Shown in pieces: positions 1-8,153 of a stretch of DNA of 64,000 nt. Source of the stretch: an uncultured Gammaproteobacteria bacterium (GTDB taxonomy: Bacteria; Pseudomonadota; Gammaproteobacteria; HK1). The notes under the pieces are model-generated. The model saw only the letters and a list, made by a program, of their open reading frames with translations, was not told the DNA's origin and made no database searches. Position 1 is the stretch's first letter. Every line of letters begins with the position of its first letter. The DNA lies in contig OY282353.1 in the NCBI GenBank assembly GCA_958295465.1, positions 682,001 to 746,000 on the forward strand, read 5' to 3'. The translations under genes and the position numbers were made by a program.

Positions 1-22
1 CACAACCCCAAGAGGAAATCGA

Positions 23-43
23 CCAGGGGGCTCCGCCCCCTGG
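23..43 (-). repeat. GC-rich 9-bp-stem hairpin downstream of the FGE/caspase gene
   Basis: A perfect inverted repeat with 9-bp arms and a 3-nt loop (CCAGGGGGC, loop TCC, GCCCCCTGG) sits about 25 nt after the stop codon of the minus-strand gene that follows. There is no T-run after it on the coding strand, so it is not a classical intrinsic terminator. DGR target genes often carry a GC-rich hairpin just past their variable region, so it may be part of the retrohoming target. A simple mRNA-stabilising stem is the alternative. Confidence 0.6.
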
Positions 44-68
44 ACCCCCGAGGTAAAGAGGTAACGAT

Positions 69-197
69 TCAAGGCGTGAGCGTCCGGGCAACACGAAACC
101 CGTTGACGATGCCCCGGATGCCGGTGGCGAACCTGAAGCGGTTGGCGGAGCGGAGGTCCCGCGGAGAGTCGTTCCAGGAACCGCCGCGCAGCACCCG
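69..197 (-). other. Putative DGR variable region (VR) at the C-terminus of the caspase/FGE protein
   Basis: The last 42 codons match the usual layout of DGR-diversified FGE tails (RGGSW, PR.LRSANR, GFRVAR). At the positions where such tails normally carry AAC (Asn) codons, this copy has GAC, GAC, TTC, TTC, ATC, ATC and GTC, while three further AAC codons are kept. All seven differ from AAC only at the two adenine positions and keep the third-position C, which is the signature of adenine-specific mutagenesis. The template repeat and reverse transcriptase are not in this window, so the assignment rests on pattern alone. Confidence 0.65.
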
Positions 198-1856
198 CGC
201 GGCACAATTCCCGGACTCCCACGCACTCCCGTCCGTTGGCGCTCCCGCATAGCTCCCGTTCCAGCAGTCCTCAACCCACTCCCATACGTTCCCGTGCACG
301 TCATGCAATCCGAACCCGTTCGAAGGATAACTCCCTACCTTCACCGTCTTCCCGATGTGCCGGCCCTTGCGACCGGAACCGTATGTGTAGTCCCCATTGT
401 AGTTCGCCTGCTCCGTCGATATCGTCGAACCCGTATGAAACGGTCCCGTCGTCCCCCCACGCGCCACGTACTCCCATTCCGACTCGCTCAACAACCGGTA
501 CTCCTGCCCCGTCTTCCTCGACAACCACCGCACATACCCCTGCGCATCCTCCCAACTCACGTTGATGACCGGACGACGGCCTCGACCCCAACCCTCGTCG
601 TCAGGCCGATAGCCATAGCATCCGCCCCCCGAGACACACGCATCCCACTCCGCGAACGTCACCTCATACACCCCCACCGCAAACGCCCGCCCTATCCTCA
701 CCCGATGCACCGGACCTTCAGTATCGGACCGACCCGACTCCCCCGACGGCGAGCCCATCATGTACGTCCCCGACGGCACCACCACCAGCTCCGGACACTC
801 CGCACAGTCCCGGAACCGCGTCCCAGGCGGCGCCTCATCGGGTGAAGGGGGCGATGGTGCTGTCGGCGACACGGCGTCATCAGGGTCGCCCCCCGCAACG
901 ACCAGCGGCGTCTCCCCAAGCTTGTCAATCTGCGCCTGCGCCAGCTCCGCCTCGAAGCTGCCGGGGAACCGCCTGATGAACGCACGGTAGGCGGCCACGG
1001 TGCCCACCCGCTCGGCCGCCTCGTAGGCCCTCGCCGCGTCTCCGGAGGGCGGAGGCTGCGGCGTTCCCCCTGCCGCGGCAGTCGCCGCGTCCTTGGGCGG
1101 CGGCGCCCCCGACGCCAGATACACGTCTTCGACCGGCAGCGCACCGTACTCGAACGGCTTCTGGCTCCCTCCCGTCTCCCTCAGCACCTCGTCGCGCACC
1201 TTGCGGAACAGCCGGCCCACGTCCAGCCCCGGCTCCTCCAGGTAGCGCAGCAGCGCGCCCGTGTACGGACTGTTCCGCCCGTCCCCGTCCGCCGCCGTCT
1301 TCCCCTCCTCCGCCGCATACGCCACCATCGTCCCCCCCGAGGGCGCCACCCGCGCCAGCCCCCGCCCAATCGAACGCGACGCCCCCGCGCTCTGCATCCT
1401 CGCCGCGAACGGGTTGTCCCGGCACGCATCCAGTATTACCAGCTGAAGCCCCCGCGCCCGCTCCACCGAGCGCATCACCAGCTCCAGCGACACCGTCTCG
1501 TACTCCACATCGTCGTCGCGCGCGAGCTGCGCATCCACCGGCACCAGGTAGTTGCGCTTGTCCACCTCGATGCCGTGCCCGGCGTAGAACACCACCGCCA
1601 CCTCCGAAGCCCCCGCCGCCCGCTTGAAGTCCTGCAACCCTTGGAAAAGCGCTTCCCGGCCCGCGTTCTCCAGCCGCGTCACCGAGTAGCCCAGGCGCTC
1701 GAACGCATCGCCCACGTCCGCCGCGTCGTTGCCCGGGTTCGCCAAGTACGGCACCTTCTCGTACGCGCCGTTGCCGATGACCAGCGCCACCCGCTCCGCC
1801 GCCCCTGCAGCCAAGCGGGCCTTGCGCCCATCCCCGTGGGTGTGCCTCGCGTCCAT
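69..1856 (-). CDS. Caspase-like peptidase (C14) fused to FGE-sulfatase (SUMF1-type) domain; probable DGR target
   Basis: A 595-aa protein. The N-terminal caspase-hemoglobinase fold (about residues 22-240) starts with VALVIGNGAY and shows the catalytic dyad: His in YAGHG near residue 94 and Cys in LDACRDNPF near 145. A proline/alanine-rich linker follows, then an FGE-sulfatase domain (about 345-595) with the family motifs EVTFAEWDAC, LLSESEWEY, GNVWEWVED and RVLRGGSW. FGE folds of this kind serve as ligand-binding modules in DGR targets. ATG at 1856 is preferred over the GTG at 1874 because a GGGAGGA ribosome site precedes it. No signal peptide is visible; relatives are often exported, so the IS end 20 bp upstream may have removed the original N-terminus. 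Function is likely a protease coupled to a diversified sensor domain; the target is unknown. Confidence 0.85.
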   Translation of the reverse strand: MDARHTHGDGRKARLAAGAAERVALVIGNGAYEKVPYLANPGNDAADVGDAFERLGYSVTRLENAGREALFQGLQDFKRAAGASEVAVVFYAGHGIEVDKRNYLVPVDAQLARDDDVEYETVSLELVMRSVERARGLQLVILDACRDNPFAARMQSAGASRSIGRGLARVAPSGGTMVAYAAEEGKTAADGDGRNSPYTGALLRYLEEPGLDVGRLFRKVRDEVLRETGGSQKPFEYGALPVEDVYLASGAPPPKDAATAAAGGTPQPPPSGDAARAYEAAERVGTVAAYRAFIRRFPGSFEAELAQAQIDKLGETPLVVAGGDPDDAVSPTAPSPPSPDEAPPGTRFRDCAECPELVVVPSGTYMMGSPSGESGRSDTEGPVHRVRIGRAFAVGVYEVTFAEWDACVSGGGCYGYRPDDEGWGRGRRPVINVSWEDAQGYVRWLSRKTGQEYRLLSESEWEYVARGGTTGPFHTGSTISTEQANYNGDYTYGSGRKGRHIGKTVKVGSYPSNGFGLHDVHGNVWEWVEDCWNGSYAGAPTDGSAWESGNCAARVLRGGSWNDSPRDLRSANRFRFATGIRGIVNGFRVARTLTP

Positions 1857-1875
1857 CCCCCCGTCCTCCCTCACG

Positions 1876-2221
1876 TGAACCGCCCCGGGTTTCCCGGAGA
1901 CTACACTCGTTGAGTCTTTGGGAGGAAAGGGCAGATGAACTCACCGACAAGATACTCCCCGGAAGTCCGGGAACGGGCGGTGCGCTTGGTGTTGGATCAT
2001 CAGGGTGAACATGATTCGCAGTGGTCGGCGATCACCTCGGTGGCGTCGAAGCTCGGGTGTACGGCGGAGACACTACGCAAATGGATACGTCAGGCCGAGC
2101 GCGACCGCGGGGGCCGTGCAGGGCTCACGAGCGAGGAACGTTGCCGGCTCAAGGAGCTGGAGCGCGAGAACCGAGAGTTGCGCCGAGCGAACGAGATACT
2201 TCGCAAGGCATCGGCGTATTT
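1876..2221 (+). mobile_element. Left half of an IS3-family element (terminal repeat plus orfA 5' part)
   Basis: The terminal repeat TGAACCGCCCCGGGTTTCCC begins at 1876 and continues to 1899. Its exact reverse complement ends the element at 48046. The half stops in orfA immediately after the codons for ...RKASAY (2217-2219). The codons that normally follow (FAQAELDRR) appear at 47069, next to the matching orfB. This makes 1876-2221 and 47069-48046 two halves of one roughly 1.3-kb element. No target-site duplication is obvious in the outer flanks (ACG on the left, ACC on the right). Confidence 0.75.
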
Positions 2222-2312
2222 GTCTACCTTCGGCAGACAACACCTCCACCAACCGGCCTTCCGTACCGTTCCGCATCATCCCCGCCCGTTGCAATCCACC
2301 CTGTGCTCATAG
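1935..2312 (+). pseudogene. IS3-family transposase OrfA, 3'-truncated
   Basis: The N-terminus RYSPEVRERAVRLVLDHQGEH with its helix-turn-helix (about 25-60), followed by a leucine-zipper-like stretch (KELERENRELRRANEILRKASAY), is typical of IS3-family OrfA. A GGGAGGAAAGG ribosome site precedes the ATG. Native sequence ends near codon 95; the remaining ~30 codons, to 2312, are out-of-context sequence belonging to the inserted element. It cannot produce a working transposase without orfB. Confidence 0.85.
2236..2251 (+). repeat. Left copy of a 16-bp direct repeat near the element edge (att candidate)
   Basis: GACAACACCTCCACCA lies 14 bp inside the left junction. The same word with one mismatch (GACAACACCACCACCA) occurs at 47053-47068, ending exactly at the right junction. 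Both copies have the same orientation, as expected for attL/attR of a tyrosine recombinase. The low-complexity CCACCA part makes chance similarity possible. Confidence 0.35.
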
Positions 2313-2418
2313 TGGTTTTCTGCGTTTCCAGTGTTGCATCGTTCCCCGGTGTTGCGTACCTTTGCACGCAATAAAGTCCTAACTGAAATCCCATCGTCCG
2401 GTAGGAGGAGCCCGCCCG

Positions 2419-3630
2419 ATGAAACGTCCCCGCACGCTCTCCGCCACCTTCGTCGACCGGGTGAGCCAGCCCGGCTTCTACGGCGACGGGCGCGGCGGCC
2501 ACGGCTTGAGCCTGCTCGTCAAGCGCATGGCCAGCACCGGCCGCGTGGGCAAGTCATGGTGTCAGAGGATCCGGCTCGGCGGGAAGCCCCGCAACATCGG
2601 GCTCGGCGTCTTCCCCCTCGTCTCCCTCGCCGAAGCCCGCGAGGCCGCCCGCGAGAACGCCCGCCTGGCGCGCGCGGGCAAGCATCCGCGCGAGCACGCG
2701 ATCCCGACCTTCGCCGCCGCCGCCGCGAAGGTGATCGAGAGCCACCGCCCGACATGGACGCAACCCCGCAGCGAGCAGGACTGGGAGCGCACGTTCAGGG
2801 AGTACGCCTTTCCCGTCTTCGGCCACAAGCGCGTCGACCGGATCACCACCGCCGACGTGCTGGAGTGCCTGATCCCGATCTGGCAGGCGAAGCACTCGAC
2901 GGCGAGGAAGCTCCGGGGACGGATCGGCGCGGTGATGGACTGGGCCGAGTCCCACGGTCATCGTAGCGAGCGCAACCCGGCGGGCAAGGCCATCACCGCG
3001 GCTCTGCCGGCGCCCGCGCGGGCGGTGAAGAGCCATCCCGCGCTCCCCTACGCCGAGGTCGCGGACGCGGTCGCCCGGGTGCGCGCCTCACGTGCGTGGG
3101 TCGGCACGAAGCGCTGCTTCGAGTTCATCGTGCTGACTGCTGCCCGGTCCGGCGAAGCCCGGGGGGCGGTGTGGGAGGAGATCGATTTCGAGGCGCGGAT
3201 GTGGACGGTGCCCGCCGGTCGAATGAAGGCGCGCAGGGAGCACCGGGTCCCGCTGTCCGGGCGCGCGGTCGAGGTGCTGCGCGAGGCCGAGGCGGACACC
3301 GGCGGCGGGAGCGGGCTGGTGTTCCCGTCGCGCAGCGGCAAGGCGCTGAGCGACGTCACCCTGTCGAAGCTGCTGCACGAGCTCGGCATCGCCGCGGTGC
3401 CGCACGGCTTCCGGTCGAGCTTCCGGGACTGGGCGAGCGAGCGCACGAACGCGCCGGAGGCGGTGGCCGAGGCTGCCCTCGCGCACGTGGCCGGCGACCA
3501 GACGGTCGTCGCGTATGCCCGCTCCGACTTGGTCGAGCGGCGGCGCGAGCTGATGGAGCGCTGGATGCGTTACCTGCAGGGCGAGCCCGCCGAGGTGGTG
3601 CCCCTCGATCTTGGCGCACGGAGGGCGTGA
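2419..3630 (+). CDS. int: P4-type tyrosine integrase
   Basis: A 403-aa site-specific recombinase. The N-terminal part is the arm-binding DUF4102-like region (GLSLLVK ... RIRLGGKPRNIGLGVFPLVSLAEAREAA); a SAM-like core-binding domain (about 95-195) and the catalytic domain (about 205-390) follow. The catalytic residues are visible: Arg243 (TAARSGEARG), Lys270 (GRMKARREHRVPLS), His329 and Arg332 (HGFRSSFRDWA), His356 (LAHVAGD) and the nucleophile Tyr366 (VAYARSD). An AGGAGG ribosome site sits 11-16 nt before ATG 2419. It lies about 200 bp inside the left edge of the 44.8-kb element and is the likely enzyme for its integration and excision. An inverted repeat TTGCGT/ACGCAA at 2352-2371 lies upstream. 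Confidence 0.93.
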   Translation: MKRPRTLSATFVDRVSQPGFYGDGRGGHGLSLLVKRMASTGRVGKSWCQRIRLGGKPRNIGLGVFPLVSLAEAREAARENARLARAGKHPREHAIPTFAAAAAKVIESHRPTWTQPRSEQDWERTFREYAFPVFGHKRVDRITTADVLECLIPIWQAKHSTARKLRGRIGAVMDWAESHGHRSERNPAGKAITAALPAPARAVKSHPALPYAEVADAVARVRASRAWVGTKRCFEFIVLTAARSGEARGAVWEEIDFEARMWTVPAGRMKARREHRVPLSGRAVEVLREAEADTGGGSGLVFPSRSGKALSDVTLSKLLHELGIAAVPHGFRSSFRDWASERTNAPEAVAEAALAHVAGDQTVVAYARSDLVERRRELMERWMRYLQGEPAEVVPLDLGARRA

Positions 3631-3635
3631 AGGCC

Positions 3636-4625
3636 ATGCCCCAGCTAACAGAGAACGAGCGCACCATGCTCGCCCACGAGTACGACATCGCGATGTGCGG
3701 CCTGCCCGGGGGGAAAGGTTGGCCCGCTTTGTGGGTGGCGGAGGACGCCTGTATCGGGTGGTCGGGGACACCAGACGCCGAAGTAGACATGTGGCCGATC
3801 CCCCGGTGCGTCCCGCCGGTCGATTGGCTCTATCACTCACCGAGCGAGCTGGGGATGCTTCCTTGGACCCTGACACCGCGCGGGGGCGCAATCGAGCCCC
3901 CTTTCGCACGCGCGATTCGATGGGCGTACCATCATGGTTTTCCGCGACCGTTCGAGAGGGAGGCCGAGCGTACGACCGCCGGCTTGCTGGACAGGGCGCG
4001 GGCACAAAGGCAGGTGATGGGCGAATCCCGGTACAGGCGCAAGGAGTACACGTGCGACGAAGTCGCGCGCATGGTCTGGATGGCGTATGGCACGGGGCGG
4101 GCCGACCAACGGCGTGCGCAGGCGCAAAGCCCGCCGCGCAAGCGGGGGAGGCGGCCGAAGGGCATCCCCCTGGAGGCGCAGGCGCAACGCGATATGCGCC
4201 GCGCTCTGCTGGTCGTGTTCTTCCGTGCCAGAGGGCTGCCCGTGTCGCGTGCGGAAGGCGCCGACTTCCGCTCGGCCTGCGACGCCGTTGCGCTGGCGGA
4301 CGCCATCCGGGAGAAGGTCACGCAGGATCGAGAGTCGATGCTCTGTGGGGAGACGGCGATCAGCCTCCTCGTCCACACATCGGAGGTCCAGGCCAGCGGT
4401 GAGATAGCCAACGCGGCGTGGGGCACGGCGGCGAGGCTCGTGACAGACAAAAGGTTTGCACATGCCGAGAAGGAGGAGGATGCGGCCCGCCTGTGGAAAG
4501 ATGCGCGGAAGGCGCTGGATCAGTTAGCGGAGCCCGTGGCCTCCGGGCTCGGGTACGAGAGCATCAGAAAGAATTGGCAGCGTTTCAAAGGCGACCTCGA
4601 CACCATCCAGGCCGCACGCGGCTAG
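3636..4625 (+). CDS. Hypothetical protein following the integrase
   Basis: A 329-aa protein of unknown function, not assigned to a family. It starts 5 nt after the integrase stop (ATG 3636, GGAGG upstream; a GTG at 3627 overlapping the integrase stop is the alternative) and is probably co-transcribed with int. The middle contains a basic stretch (PPRKRGRRPKGIPLEAQAQ, about 165-185) of the kind seen in nucleic-acid-binding linkers. The C-terminal third is charged and predicted helical (EKEEDAARLWKDARKALDQL). No signal peptide or membrane segment. Context suggests an accessory protein of the integrated element. Confidence 0.7.
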   Translation: MPQLTENERTMLAHEYDIAMCGLPGGKGWPALWVAEDACIGWSGTPDAEVDMWPIPRCVPPVDWLYHSPSELGMLPWTLTPRGGAIEPPFARAIRWAYHHGFPRPFEREAERTTAGLLDRARAQRQVMGESRYRRKEYTCDEVARMVWMAYGTGRADQRRAQAQSPPRKRGRRPKGIPLEAQAQRDMRRALLVVFFRARGLPVSRAEGADFRSACDAVALADAIREKVTQDRESMLCGETAISLLVHTSEVQASGEIANAAWGTAARLVTDKRFAHAEKEEDAARLWKDARKALDQLAEPVASGLGYESIRKNWQRFKGDLDTIQAARG

Positions 4626-4754
4626 GGCCTGACCGGCTTCCTCCTCCCGCCGTCTTCGCCCCCGCGTCGGGGTAATAAATCGCAGAATTGGTGCCTTGGA
4701 CCGCGCCCGCCGCAGGGGGGCAGATTGCGTGCGATTCCCAACGGGAGCGGGCGC

Positions 4755-4994
4755 ATGGACACGACAGCAGAAGCACAGCTATTGCGGCGGCGGGCGGTTG
4801 AGGACCTGACGGGCCTCGGCACCAGCACTCTCTACAAGCTCGTGAGGGCGGGACAGTTTCCGCCCGCGAGGCGCGTCCCAGGGGCGCCGGGCGTGGTCGT
4901 TTGGCTCCGGGAGGACGTGGAGTCCTGGATCGCTGCACTCCCAGAGAGTGACCCGGGCGATTGGCCGGCGCCGAAGCGCAGGGCTAAGTCGTGA
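4755..4994 (+). CDS. AlpA-like / MerR-superfamily small DNA-binding regulator
   Basis: A 79-aa winged-helix protein resembling AlpA (prophage CP4-57 regulator) and excisionase-like proteins: RAVEDLTGLGTSTLYKLVRAGQFPPARRVPGAPGVVVWLREDVESWI. The helix-turn-helix is at about 11-34 and the wing ends with the typical VxxWLREDVESWI. ATG 4755 is chosen because the family begins shortly before the HTH; an in-frame ATG at 4725 would add ten untypical residues. In P4-like elements such proteins control integrase expression or excision, which fits its place two genes after int. Confidence 0.82.
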   Translation: MDTTAEAQLLRRRAVEDLTGLGTSTLYKLVRAGQFPPARRVPGAPGVVVWLREDVESWIAALPESDPGDWPAPKRRAKS

Positions 4995-5367
4995 CAAGCG
5001 CATCGGCTGCACTCGATCCGGGAGCTGTTCCCGGCCTGTGCCGAACGGGGTTCGGGTACTGGCGGGCAGCGATGGTGCCGGATCAATCATCAGCCGACGC
5101 CCGTAGGCGACAGACGCTGCAAACGTTGCGAAGCGCCACCCCTCACCATGCCAACATGTCAGCCTCGTGCGCAGTACCGCCGATAGCACCGGGCGTCATA
5201 TCGTCCATGTAGCGGACAACCGGCTTGCTCCATATCCGTTTCTTCCCCATGTCGCCGGCAGACGTGGACTCGTCAACTGTCCTCGTCGTCATCGCCCTTT
5301 CCTCGCGTCACGTCGCGGTCCGCACGGTACGTAATGGGTACGCGCTTCGCGGGCCGCCGCATTCTCA
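4995..5367. other. Intergenic stretch, no supported gene
   Basis: A 73-codon reading frame (4991-5212) starts with a GTG overlapping the AlpA-like stop, but it has no recognisable domain and a composition like random GC-rich sequence, so it is not called. No RNA gene or clear promoter was seen. Confidence 0.4.
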
Positions 5368-5592
5368 GTGGAAGTGAAGCTAAGCCCACCCATGTTCTAC
5401 GACCTGGAAGGCGTAGGGAGGAGTTACATCGCAGACCCGGCGACGGACCCGCTCTGTACAGAAACGAACGCATGGGAAAAGGTCTACGTGACTGCCGTTG
5501 TCCACTCCCAGTGCCCCGTAACAAAGGAAGAAGTCGAATCGAAGATGAAGGTACAACTGACGAAGTTCCGGCTGAAAGAAAGGAAGACGTAG
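5368..5592 (+). CDS. Small hypothetical protein
   Basis: A 74-aa frame from GTG 5368 (first codons Val-Glu-Val-Lys-Leu-Ser). The composition looks protein-like: FYDLEGVGRSYIADP, KVYVTAVVHSQCPVTKEEVESKMK, with a Lys-rich tail. No family recognised and no good ribosome site. It is followed 12 nt later by another small frame on the same strand. The weak start is the main reason for doubt. Confidence 0.4.
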   Translation: MEVKLSPPMFYDLEGVGRSYIADPATDPLCTETNAWEKVYVTAVVHSQCPVTKEEVESKMKVQLTKFRLKERKT

Positions 5593-5604
5593 TCGGATGG
5601 AATC

Positions 5605-5796
5605 ATGATAGCGAGCCTTCTCTGCTTGGATCCGGAAAATGACGAGGGGCGGGGCGATTGGGCATTTGCGCAGAAAGTAGGGTGGTGGACCCCAGTCGGC
5701 AAGCGATACATGGGGCTGGAGGGGCACAACGGGATAGGACTCTTTACAGGGAAGGAAAAGGCAAAACGAGCACTACTCGGCCAGACAGGGGGCTGA
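5605..5796 (+). CDS. Small hypothetical protein
   Basis: A 63-aa frame from ATG 5605, preceded by GGATGGA. It contains a plausible folded segment (GDWAFAQKVGWWTPVGKRYMGLEGHNGIGLF). No known domain. Its position directly behind another small frame suggests a two-gene unit between the regulator and the convergent relaxase gene. An overlapping frame (5658-5852) is less protein-like and was left out. Confidence 0.4.
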   Translation: MIASLLCLDPENDEGRGDWAFAQKVGWWTPVGKRYMGLEGHNGIGLFTGKEKAKRALLGQTGG

Positions 5797-5961
5797 CCGA
5801 AGAATTCCTGGCAGAGTACGTCGAAGCGAATCTCGCCTGCCACGGGAGGTAGACAGGAAAGCCCGGATGACCACGTAACAGCTACCCGAGGGAGAAGCCC
5901 ACCCCGCGGATTCCACCCAGAAACACCAGGAAACCCTCCAGGGCTGAGCCCTGCACCTGCC

Positions 5962-7731
5962 CTACCTCGGGGGACCTCCCGTCTCCCCCGGTCCCTTCCG
6001 CTGCCCGGGAAACGTCCCGTCCACCTCAAGCGACACATCCGGGAGCTCGGTCGTCGTGGGGTCCCTCCCGGCGGCGAAGAGCCTCTTGAGACCATCCCAT
6101 TCCAGCCAGTCCTTGGCGTTCTGCCCGAACACCCGCAGGAAAAGCTTCGTGACCATTTCCGTCATCCCCGCCCATCCAGCCCTTTTCCCCTCCAGGTACG
6201 CACCGCTCTTCTGGCGCTCCACATACTTCTCGATATAGTCGGCCCGGGCGTGCGCAGCATCGGCCAACCCCTTCTGCTTCTCCACCTCCGCCTCAGCCTG
6301 ATCGAGCAAGGTCTTGCGGTCCGCGGATGACTTCTCGGCCTGCCCAGCGCGGCTCTTCGCCTCGGACAGCTCCCTGGCCATCTCCCCGCGAACGGTCTTT
6401 CTTGCCTCCTCCAGCGCTTGCGCGTGCCGCTCCTCGATTGCCTTGAGCTTCCCCTGGGCAGCATCACGCTCCGCCCGGAGCTTCGTGTTGGAATCGCCGC
6501 TGGTGATGAGCTCAGCCTTCAGCCGACGGATGGTGCCCTCGAGGTCCTCCCGTTCCTCGCCCCCGCGAAGAGCCGGCGTGGTCGTCAGCCGCTGCGGCAC
6601 CATCTTGCCGAAGAAGCTGTCCGGATCCACGAGCGGCTTGGTCATCCGCTCCTCGTCAGCCTCGAGCCGCTTCACGCGCTCAGCCTTCTCCTTCTCCGCC
6701 CTTTCCAGCTCGGCAACCCGGGCGGCCGTCATCACCTCTTCCCCCTTCTTGGCCTGCAGGCTCTCCTCCGTCGTCCTGAGCTCATCGCTCGTTCCTTGAA
6801 GCGCCGACTTCGCTTGGCGCAGGGCCTCGTCCTGCTCCTCCACCTGAGCGTAGATGTTCCCCAGTGCCCGCTCCTGGAGCTCACGCATCTGCTTCTGCTC
6901 CTCGTTGAAACGGCGACGTTCCTCCTCCTGCTCCTTCTTCGCCTGGCGCTCGGCCTCCTCCAGCGCCGCCCTCGCGTTCCTCTCATCTTCGGCGAGCTTC
7001 TCCCGAAGCTCAGCCCGCTGGCCCTCCACCACTTCCGCCAGTCCGCGCTGCTCGTCCTCGACGCGCGCGAGCTGCTCCTGTGCGTAAATCACCGTGAGCT
7101 CGGCCGCCCTGGCCCGGTCCACCTCCTCGTGCCTAGCCTTGCTCCCCTTCTTCCCCCGGTGCACCTTGAAGCGCACAGAGAGGTCCTCGTAGATGAAGTC
7201 CTGCAACGGCCCGTAGGTCTTCTTCGCCGTCTTCCTGCTGGTGGGCGGCGGGATGCCGTTCGCGATGCAGAACTCGCGCTGGCGCTTCGTCCATCCGTGC
7301 GCCCCATCGTTCGCCCGGGGGATAACGACGGCATGGACGTGGGGAGCAGTCTCATCCATGTGCAGCGCGCACGTGGCGATGATGGACTCAGGGCCGACAA
7401 TCTTCCGAAGGGTCTCGTCGCAACCCCGCGCCCAGTCCATCAGCTTGTCCATCGGCCACTCGTCCGGGCCGAAGCGGGGCGGTGCGACGAACAAGCAGTC
7501 CATCGCCTCGTTCGCCCTGCGCCCGCCGCTGGTCCCCTTGCGGGACTTGCGGATAGAAGGCAGGAAGGCCTTGGCGGCCTCCTCCTGCTCGGAGAGCAGA
7601 ATGGCCGGTGTCCGCACGGTGCGCGCGGTGTCGGGTGCTGCGTTCTTGCCCACCCTGTTGATGTGGGCAACCAGCGAAGACGGGTACCTTTCCTTCAGGT
7701 CGATGCGGAAGAACTGGATGTTGCCTGTCAC
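5962..7731 (-). CDS. mobV: MobV-family relaxase (plasmid recombination/mobilization protein)
   Basis: A 589-aa relaxase of the Pre/Mob (MobV) family, which nicks oriT and pilots single-stranded DNA during mobilization. The diagnostic metal-binding motif HMDETAPHVH is at about residues 124-133, and the N-terminal conserved region includes FFRIDLKERYPSSLVAHINR. After the catalytic domain (about 1-200) comes a very long charged coiled coil (about 210-420: RARAALEEAERQAKKEQEEE, MRELQERALGNIYAQVEEQDEALRQAK), as in other MobV proteins. The start is taken as GTG 7731, preceded by GGAGCAAG; an open frame continues to ATG 7836, but that extension does not look like family sequence. The tandem inverted repeat just upstream (7823-7859) is a candidate oriT. 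Confidence 0.85.
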   Translation of the reverse strand: MTGNIQFFRIDLKERYPSSLVAHINRVGKNAAPDTARTVRTPAILLSEQEEAAKAFLPSIRKSRKGTSGGRRANEAMDCLFVAPPRFGPDEWPMDKLMDWARGCDETLRKIVGPESIIATCALHMDETAPHVHAVVIPRANDGAHGWTKRQREFCIANGIPPPTSRKTAKKTYGPLQDFIYEDLSVRFKVHRGKKGSKARHEEVDRARAAELTVIYAQEQLARVEDEQRGLAEVVEGQRAELREKLAEDERNARAALEEAERQAKKEQEEERRRFNEEQKQMRELQERALGNIYAQVEEQDEALRQAKSALQGTSDELRTTEESLQAKKGEEVMTAARVAELERAEKEKAERVKRLEADEERMTKPLVDPDSFFGKMVPQRLTTTPALRGGEEREDLEGTIRRLKAELITSGDSNTKLRAERDAAQGKLKAIEERHAQALEEARKTVRGEMARELSEAKSRAGQAEKSSADRKTLLDQAEAEVEKQKGLADAAHARADYIEKYVERQKSGAYLEGKRAGWAGMTEMVTKLFLRVFGQNAKDWLEWDGLKRLFAAGRDPTTTELPDVSLEVDGTFPGQRKGPGETGGPPR

Positions 7732-7822
7732 GGCTCTTGCTCCGAAGTCCCTCCCCCCGGGCCTCGGCTTTGCCGCTTCTGCACCATTTCGCAGGAGCTC
7801 AGCGGGCGCGCAAGCGCACCGC

Positions 7823-7859
7823 ACTTTGTACAGCAAAGTTAACTTTGTACAGCAAAGTT
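7823..7859. repeat. Two tandem copies of a 19-bp inverted repeat upstream of mobV (oriT or operator candidate)
   Basis: (A)ACTTTG-TACAG-CAAAGTT occurs twice in direct tandem (7823-7840 and 7841-7859, period 19 bp). Each copy is an imperfect palindrome with 6-7 bp arms. It is AT-rich within GC-rich DNA and lies about 90 bp before the likely relaxase start. MobV oriTs typically lie just upstream of the mob gene and contain inverted repeats. A repressor operator is the alternative. Confidence 0.6.
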
Positions 7860-8120
7860 AACCCAATAGCCAACCTCCCAGGGCTACGCCCCGCTTCGCG
7901 GCCCTCCGGGTGGGAGGATGGCATTGGGGCGGGCTATCGCCCGCAAGAAAGGCGTGTGCACTGCGGCTCGGGATACACCCCCTCGCCGCAGGTGCAAGTC
8001 AAAGGCCGCAGGCGGCGCTCCCGCGCGATCAGGCTGTTCGAGGCCTTGCGCGGAAAGCGCGGGCATGGCGGCAGTTGCCCCATGCCCGCGCATCCGCGGA
8101 AAAGGCTGTCGGTGAGGCCG

Positions 8121-8153
8121 CCAGCGCGAGCGCTGGGTCAAGGCATAATACGG
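8121..8153 (+). promoter_or_regulatory. Palindromic operator plus -10-like box upstream of the 8223 secreted-protein gene
   Basis: CCAGCGC-GA-GCGCTGG (7-bp arms, 8121-8136) is followed by AAGGCATAATACGG, which contains a CATAAT -10-like hexamer (8144-8149). The same arrangement recurs at 9088-9121 before the next secreted-protein gene. The palindrome occupies the place of a -35 box, suggesting an activator or repressor site. It lies about 70-100 bp before the start codon. Confidence 0.5.

Noticed and set aside
60..68. Intrinsic terminator after the caspase/FGE gene
   Set aside because: The hairpin at 23-43 lacks a following T-run on the coding strand.
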